Assembly (NCBI GenBank): GCA_039105265.1
Contig: JAPFFF010000010.1
Span: forward strand, 1,364,001 to 1,428,000
DNA length: 64,000 nucleotides
From: Tritrichomonas musculus
Taxonomy: Eukaryota > Parabasalia > Tritrichomonadida > Tritrichomonadidae
Reading direction: 5' to 3'
Part shown: in pieces, positions 58,954-64,000 of the stretch
How positions within the stretch are numbered: the first letter of the stretch is position 1
Layout of the letters: each line of letters begins with the position of its first letter
Made by a program: the position numbers and the translations under genes
The notes under the pieces: generated by a model
The model's database searches: none
Told to the model about the DNA's origin: nothing
The model's input: the letters and a program-made list of their open reading frames with translations, nothing else

Positions 58954-59879
58954 AATATTTAGGGAGATAATAAAATTTTCCACTTTTTTCACTTCACATT
59001 TCGTTTTTTTTAAAAAAAATAAAAAAAATTGTGAATTTTTTTTTGAGAAAATTCAAAAAATAGTGAGTTTTTTTTACCAATCAATGCAAAGAATGCAGCG
59101 AAAAAATCCCAAAAAAATATATTTTGGTCACTGACTGATGAAGATTAAAGTGGCGTGAGTTTCATCCGAAAATTCCTTATCTACTCAATATATATAATTA
59201 GATTGCGGCTAATTCCTCAAAAATAAGCATATAAGTGCGTGAGTGTTGTGCATGATCAAAATATACATTACATATTGCGATATAAAAGTTCAACTCATCG
59301 ATTTTCAAATCAACGATTGATATCTAATAATCGCATTTTTTAGTTTTTCAGTTTAGACAGAAAGTAATATATCGTTAAATAACATTCTTCATAGTTTTTC
59401 ACATATGATTTTAACAAAAAAATTGATAGAAAGCTTTTTAAAAATCTGTCATTTATTAATGATATTTTTAAATTGATATGAATATGGTAAATAAAAATGC
59501 ATCAAATACATGATATATTTAATAAGATTTAAAAATACACTACTACTTTTTTCTAGTTTTGTTTTTTAAAGGATAAAAATCAAGATTTTTAATAAATTTA
59601 AACTTATTATAAACGTAATTCAAATGTAATCTCGATATTTCATCAGTAATTTTTATCAATTTTTAATTTTATATTCATAAAAACATACATTTGCATTATA
59701 ATGATCGTTTTTGTTATTATGATAAAATCAAGAATTGATATATGAGCATTTAAAATTTTAAAATAAATTCTATAACTTACTTTAAAATTTTCAATAGTTT
59801 ATTTGATTTTGAATTATGATAATATCTTAGTCACTGAACAATAATAATGAAATTTATTCTATTATATATTATAGATGAT
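58954..59879. repeat. Left arm of 926-bp inverted repeat
   Basis: This arm is the reverse complement of 61794-62719. Several long stretches compared base by base are identical, and the two arms have equal length, so the repeat appears perfect or nearly so. It holds a CACTTTTTTCACTTCACATTTCG promoter-like stretch near its outer end, but no gene. The outer ends are AATATTTAGGGAG; no flanking duplication is seen. Confidence 0.92.
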
Positions 59880-61793
59880 TGGTGCAAATATTAAATTAAT
59901 TAAATTAATTAATTTAATTTCATTCTTATATCTTTTGAAATATGACAAAAAATTTTTTTTTAAAAATCGATGTGTATAGTAGATAAATAAAACTTTTAAC
60001 CATGGAAATGAGTAATGCATTGCAATAACTATTATTATGAAGTTAATAATACCTTTTAGACATCAAACAAATTCATTTTATTTAAAAAAAAAAAATGAAA
60101 AAAGCATAAATAACACAATTTTATTTCAAATAACCTATAAAATAGAATAATTCATGATGTTTAATATAATAAATAATTAAAAAAACTAAATTATTTCAAA
60201 TGAGTCATGAGAAAAATTAATTTTAAATGGTTAACAATTAAATCAGACTTATCTACCAAAATCGACTCTTTCCTTCCAACCAAATTCAAATTGGGACTTA
60301 TTTGACCATAATAATCATATCAAGTCGAAATAAACAAAAATAAAGAGATAATTAAATGTATTTCTCTACTTTTACTAAACTATATATTTTTTGTATTTTG
60401 CCATTCACTCTTATGTATTTGCTTCTCATCTTATATTCTTCAAAGATTTCTTCCACAATTTTAAAGTTAAAGAGTAGATATAATTATTTCTCTCCATTAA
60501 AATTTTTTTCTTTTATAATTATTACGTCTTTCTTTGTTTCTTATTCATTTATTTCATATATTATGGCATCTCATATATAAAATAAATACCTAATCTAAGA
60601 AACTTTATCCATTGAAAGCCATGCATTTGCTCTTAATTAATTTGATTTTGTCTTTTTTCTATTCTTGGTAATCTTAGATATACACTTGTCCTTCGGTACC
60701 TTTAATTGTTTCCTGTAAATAGAGGTTGTCAAGATGAAATATCAATTTCTTCCTATAAATTATACGACTGATAAAACCGAATCAAATGGAGTCTGAATGA
60801 ATACTGATATCAGCTTTTTACTTAATGATTAGTATGATTGAATACATGAGATAGTTATTATTATATCTATATCTTCTAGATTAATAAATTTTCATTAATA
60901 TGAGATTTCACCTTCTTTTTCCTCAGAATTGTACAAATCTTTATGTAAGTCATTATCTATTCATTCTTTTAACTTTTCGCATTCTGTATTATCTTCCATC
61001 TGAGTCAATATATTAGCAAATCTTTTTATCTCTTCGAATTCTTTTTTTGTTTGTTATGATGATTTTTTGCATATTTATATCAAATAACATTTTATATAAA
61101 TATAATGTTTTGCAGCATTTGATTACAGCAAAAGGACTTTTCTTTTCATATTCTTCTAACGCTGAAAAAATATTGATATCAGAAGCTGTTGCTGCTATTA
61201 ATCTTGTTTTGATTAAATTATCTATATATATATCAATAAGAAACTCATAATAGCGATGTGTAAAACATTTAATGATTTGATATTTTAGGTTGTTTCGATT
61301 TGAATATAAAAGTTAAATACATACCAAATCAAATAAGTGAAATCTCACAGAATAAATATCACTATTATTGTTTTGTGAAATTAATATCATTCAATTCGTT
61401 CAATACAATCATTCAATTCAATTTATTCAAATATCTTTTATTTCAATTTGTTCAATAAAAATTTAAATATTTAAAAGATAGAATAAATTATATTAAATAT
61501 TATCTCAAAGTATTAATTAAAAATGCTCTTTGTATATGAAGCAAATTGTGTTTTTATTTTATCATAATTCAAAATCAAATAAACTATTGAAAATTTTAAA
61601 AGAAATAAATGAAGAAAAAATCCTGAATAAAGAATATTTATTTTGAATAACAAATAAATTAGAATGTATATATAATTTGTTATACAGCAATCAATTGAAA
61701 GAATCAAATTAATAATGTTGATTCTATTGAAAAATTTAATTAATAATCAAAAATATGATATTTGACATTTGACATGAAATTATTTTTTTACAT
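59880..61793. other. Spacer of the large inverted repeat, with decayed coding traces
   Basis: 1.9 kb with no intact gene. On the minus strand about 60890-61260, broken frames read as plausible protein (LIAATASDINIFSALEEYEK, then KKEFEEIKRFANILTQMED in another phase), suggesting a dead gene of unknown family. The 74- and 67-codon plus-strand frames lack features. The rest is AT-rich. Confidence 0.4.
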
Positions 61794-62719
61794 ATCATCT
61801 ATAATATATAATAGAATAAATTTCATTATTATTGTTCAGTGACTAAGATATTATCATAATTCAAAATCAAATAAACTATTGAAAATTTTAAAGTAAGTTA
61901 TAGAATTTATTTTAAAATTTTAAATGCTCATATATCAATTCTTGATTTTATCATAATAACAAAAACGATCATTATAATGCAAATGTATGTTTTTATGAAT
62001 ATAAAATTAAAAATTGATAAAAATTACTGATGAAATATCGAGATTACATTTGAATTACGTTTATAATAAGTTTAAATTTATTAAAAATCTTGATTTTTAT
62101 CCTTTAAAAAACAAAACTAGAAAAAAGTAGTAGTGTATTTTTAAATCTTATTAAATATATCATGTATTTGATGCATTTTTATTTACCATATTCATATCAA
62201 TTTAAAAATATCATTAATAAATGACAGATTTTTAAAAAGCTTTCTATCAATTTTTTTGTTAAAATCATATGTGAAAAACTATGAAGAATGTTATTTAACG
62301 ATATATTACTTTCTGTCTAAACTGAAAAACTAAAAAATGCGATTATTAGATATCAATCGTTGATTTGAAAATCGATGAGTTGAACTTTTATATCGCAATA
62401 TGTAATGTATATTTTGATCATGCACAACACTCACGCACTTATATGCTTATTTTTGAGGAATTAGCCGCAATCTAATTATATATATTGAGTAGATAAGGAA
62501 TTTTCGGATGAAACTCACGCCACTTTAATCTTCATCAGTCAGTGACCAAAATATATTTTTTTGGGATTTTTTCGCTGCATTCTTTGCATTGATTGGTAAA
62601 AAAAACTCACTATTTTTTGAATTTTCTCAAAAAAAAATTCACAATTTTTTTTATTTTTTTTAAAAAAAACGAAATGTGAAGTGAAAAAAGTGGAAAATTT
62701 TATTATCTCCCTAAATATT
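61794..62719. repeat. Right arm of 926-bp inverted repeat
   Basis: Complement of 58954-59879, with which it could form a 926-bp stem. Its outer end lies 83 bp upstream of the ubiquitin-like gene, so the arm may include part of that gene's upstream region duplicated in inverted form. Confidence 0.92.
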
Positions 62720-62752
62720 GTTGATAATATTATCAATATTTATTAATTATCA

Positions 62753-62790
62753 TTTCACTTTTTTAAAAATTTTATCAATTCACTTTTTTT
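62753..62790 (+). promoter_or_regulatory. Two TTCACTTTTTT motifs upstream of ubiquitin-like gene
   Basis: Copies at 62753-62764 and 62779-62790 precede ATG 62803 by 38 and 12 bp. The same motif precedes Maverick genes at 37798 and 50048. Likely a core promoter element in this organism. Confidence 0.45.
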
Positions 62791-62802
62791 TAGGTCTTCA
62801 TA

Positions 62803-63060
62803 ATGGCTACTAAAACTGAAACAGCTCACGTTTACGTTAAATTTGATAACAAAACTACTGACTTTGATGCAGTTGATTTCAAAGATCTCTCAAACCAAGT
62901 TGCAGCCAAATTGAATATTAAGCCAGAAAATCTAAAATTCATTCATGCTGGCAAATATTACACTAAAAAAGAAATTGATACTTTAGCTGATTTTCCATCT
63001 AATGGCATTAAAGATGGTGTTACAATTGACCTCATAAATTTAATTAATGGAGGATTTTAA
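62803..63060 (+). CDS. Divergent ubiquitin-like protein ending Gly-Gly-Phe
   Basis: An 85-residue protein. A beta-grasp pattern is readable: first strand HVYVKFDN, helix DLSNQVAAKLNI, strand LKFIHAGKYY (ubiquitin has QRLIFAGKQL at this place), turn TLADF, and a final strand TIDLINLI ending NGGF. Gly83-Gly84 followed by one extra residue is the layout of a conjugatable ubiquitin-like precursor, which a protease would trim to expose GG. Similarity to ubiquitin elsewhere is low, so it is not ubiquitin, and I cannot place it in NEDD8, SUMO or URM1. The gene stands alone next to the large inverted repeat. A non-conjugated domain protein remains possible. Confidence 0.7.
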   Translation: MATKTETAHVYVKFDNKTTDFDAVDFKDLSNQVAAKLNIKPENLKFIHAGKYYTKKEIDTLADFPSNGIKDGVTIDLINLINGGF

Positions 63061-64000
63061 ATAAAAAACATCTTATTCTATTAAATATAATCCATATGCA
63101 TTTTATATTTCAAGTTCGTCGAAAGTTTTTTTTGAAATATTATAATTTTGATATATTTTTCATCAATTTTCTCATTTAATACCGCAGGCTTTTAAAATAG
63201 TTTTAAGCAATTTTTTAAATTTTGGAATCGATATGATTCAAATTCTTATCAACAAAAAATTTGTCATACATTTACCAAAAAAAAATAGCTAAAATATTAG
63301 TAAAACCAAATACACATATTATTATGACTCTTTTTGCTTTAAATCTCCAGGAAATGGCAGAAAGAAAAATCAAAATATTTTCATATTATTATCATTTTGA
63401 ATTTATTTTATAAAGGAGATAGAAAAATGATTCGTTTCTCAATAATTTTAACAATATATCATTATAAACCTGCTATTTTAATAATATTTCTCAATCTTTT
63501 ATATATTTATTTTTGTGAGAACTCATTGAATTATATCATTGAATTGAAAAACAAATCAATTTTTTGTTAAGAAAAAAAAAGCCTCTTATTATTAAAGCTC
63601 TTTATTCGAAATTGGCCGCATAAGATTGAAATTATATCTGTTAACATGTTTATTAATATACAGATATATGATAAAATCAAATCAAAAAAGAAAAAAACCG
63701 TGTGGATCTAGAGAAATGCATCATTTTCTCAAGTTATTTTTTTGTTGATTAAAAACTTAATATTTTTTTTTAAAATGACAGACTTTTGGTCATCAATATA
63801 GCATTAAATTAATTTATATGGTTAGAAATTTTGTGAAATAAGAAATATTGATATAATTGATGAAGCAATTTTTTTACCATAATCGATGTTATGTTTAAAT
63901 TAATAGGTTGAATATAAAAATATTTTATTGTTTTTATTGTATGAATTCAAAAGATTAATCAAGAAAATGCAATTAAAAATAGTTACGTTATAAATGACCG
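63061..64000. other. AT-rich downstream intergenic region
   Basis: No gene, RNA or repeat recognised. Contains short A/T runs only. It includes the 3' flank of the ubiquitin-like gene. Confidence 0.4.

Noticed and set aside
62539-62736. 65-codon minus-strand frame in the right inverted-repeat arm
   Set aside because: Lys/Phe-rich translation of A/T runs, with an identical counterpart in the other arm; no domain.

Overview
The window looks like AT-rich nuclear DNA from a parabasalid protist, most likely Tritrichomonas or a close relative. The evidence is intron-free genes, a DUF3447-type ankyrin protein, a kinase/Sel1-repeat protein, a canonical mariner transposase, and two large Maverick/Polinton elements with trichomonad-style gene content. 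The species is inferred, not proven.

Host and remnant region (1-15449): a broken DUF3447/ankyrin gene (1214-3595); an intact poly(A)-binding protein gene (4080-5555); and a 'junkyard' (about 6220-8716) where scrambled fragments of a second PABP copy abut an ARB2/FAM172-like fragment and a frameshifted beta-amylase. Next come a 42-bp tandem repeat, a 325-bp Tc1/mariner-type MITE with TA duplication (9541-9865), a protein kinase-Sel1 gene with 13 almost identical 108-bp repeats (10301-13789), and a small acidic gene that appears cut off by the first Maverick.

Maverick A (15450 to about 33005): it starts with AGTAGTATAG, the same terminal bases as Maverick B. Its core block is collinear with B: capsid-like protein, integrase, packaging ATPase, three small putative virion proteins, major capsid protein and a conserved 174-183 aa protein. 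The following block (giant fibre-like protein, divergent 253 aa protein, bZIP-like protein, polymerase) is inverted relative to B. A mariner (16706-17995) sits inside the capsid-like gene, the major capsid gene has an in-frame TGA, and the polymerase is reduced to its C terminus.

Fragment C (about 33005-35114): the inverted protease/HNH end of a B-type Maverick, fused to the broken polymerase of A. Its terminal repeat abuts the truncated start of an alpha-amylase-like gene (35115-35345).

Maverick B (36844-58690, 21.8 kb): complete ends with perfect 61-bp terminal inverted repeats and an ATTTT target-site duplication, inserted in a small ACCGG-rich, hAT-like repeat. It encodes HNH nuclease, Ulp1/adenain-like protease, capsid-like protein, integrase, A32/FtsK-like ATPase, major capsid protein, bZIP-like protein, an internally deleted protein-primed DNA polymerase B and a giant fibre-like protein. 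Genes for replication, integration, virion assembly, maturation and possibly attachment are therefore all present, as expected for a virus-like 'polintovirus'. Several carry single lesions: a 1-nt insertion in the capsid gene, an in-frame TAA in the fibre gene, and an in-frame polymerase deletion.

Right flank (58691-64000): an apparently perfect 926-bp inverted repeat around a 1.9-kb spacer, then a small gene (62803-63060) for a divergent ubiquitin-like protein ending Gly-Gly-Phe, a candidate undescribed ubiquitin-like modifier. No tRNA, rRNA or CRISPR was recognised.
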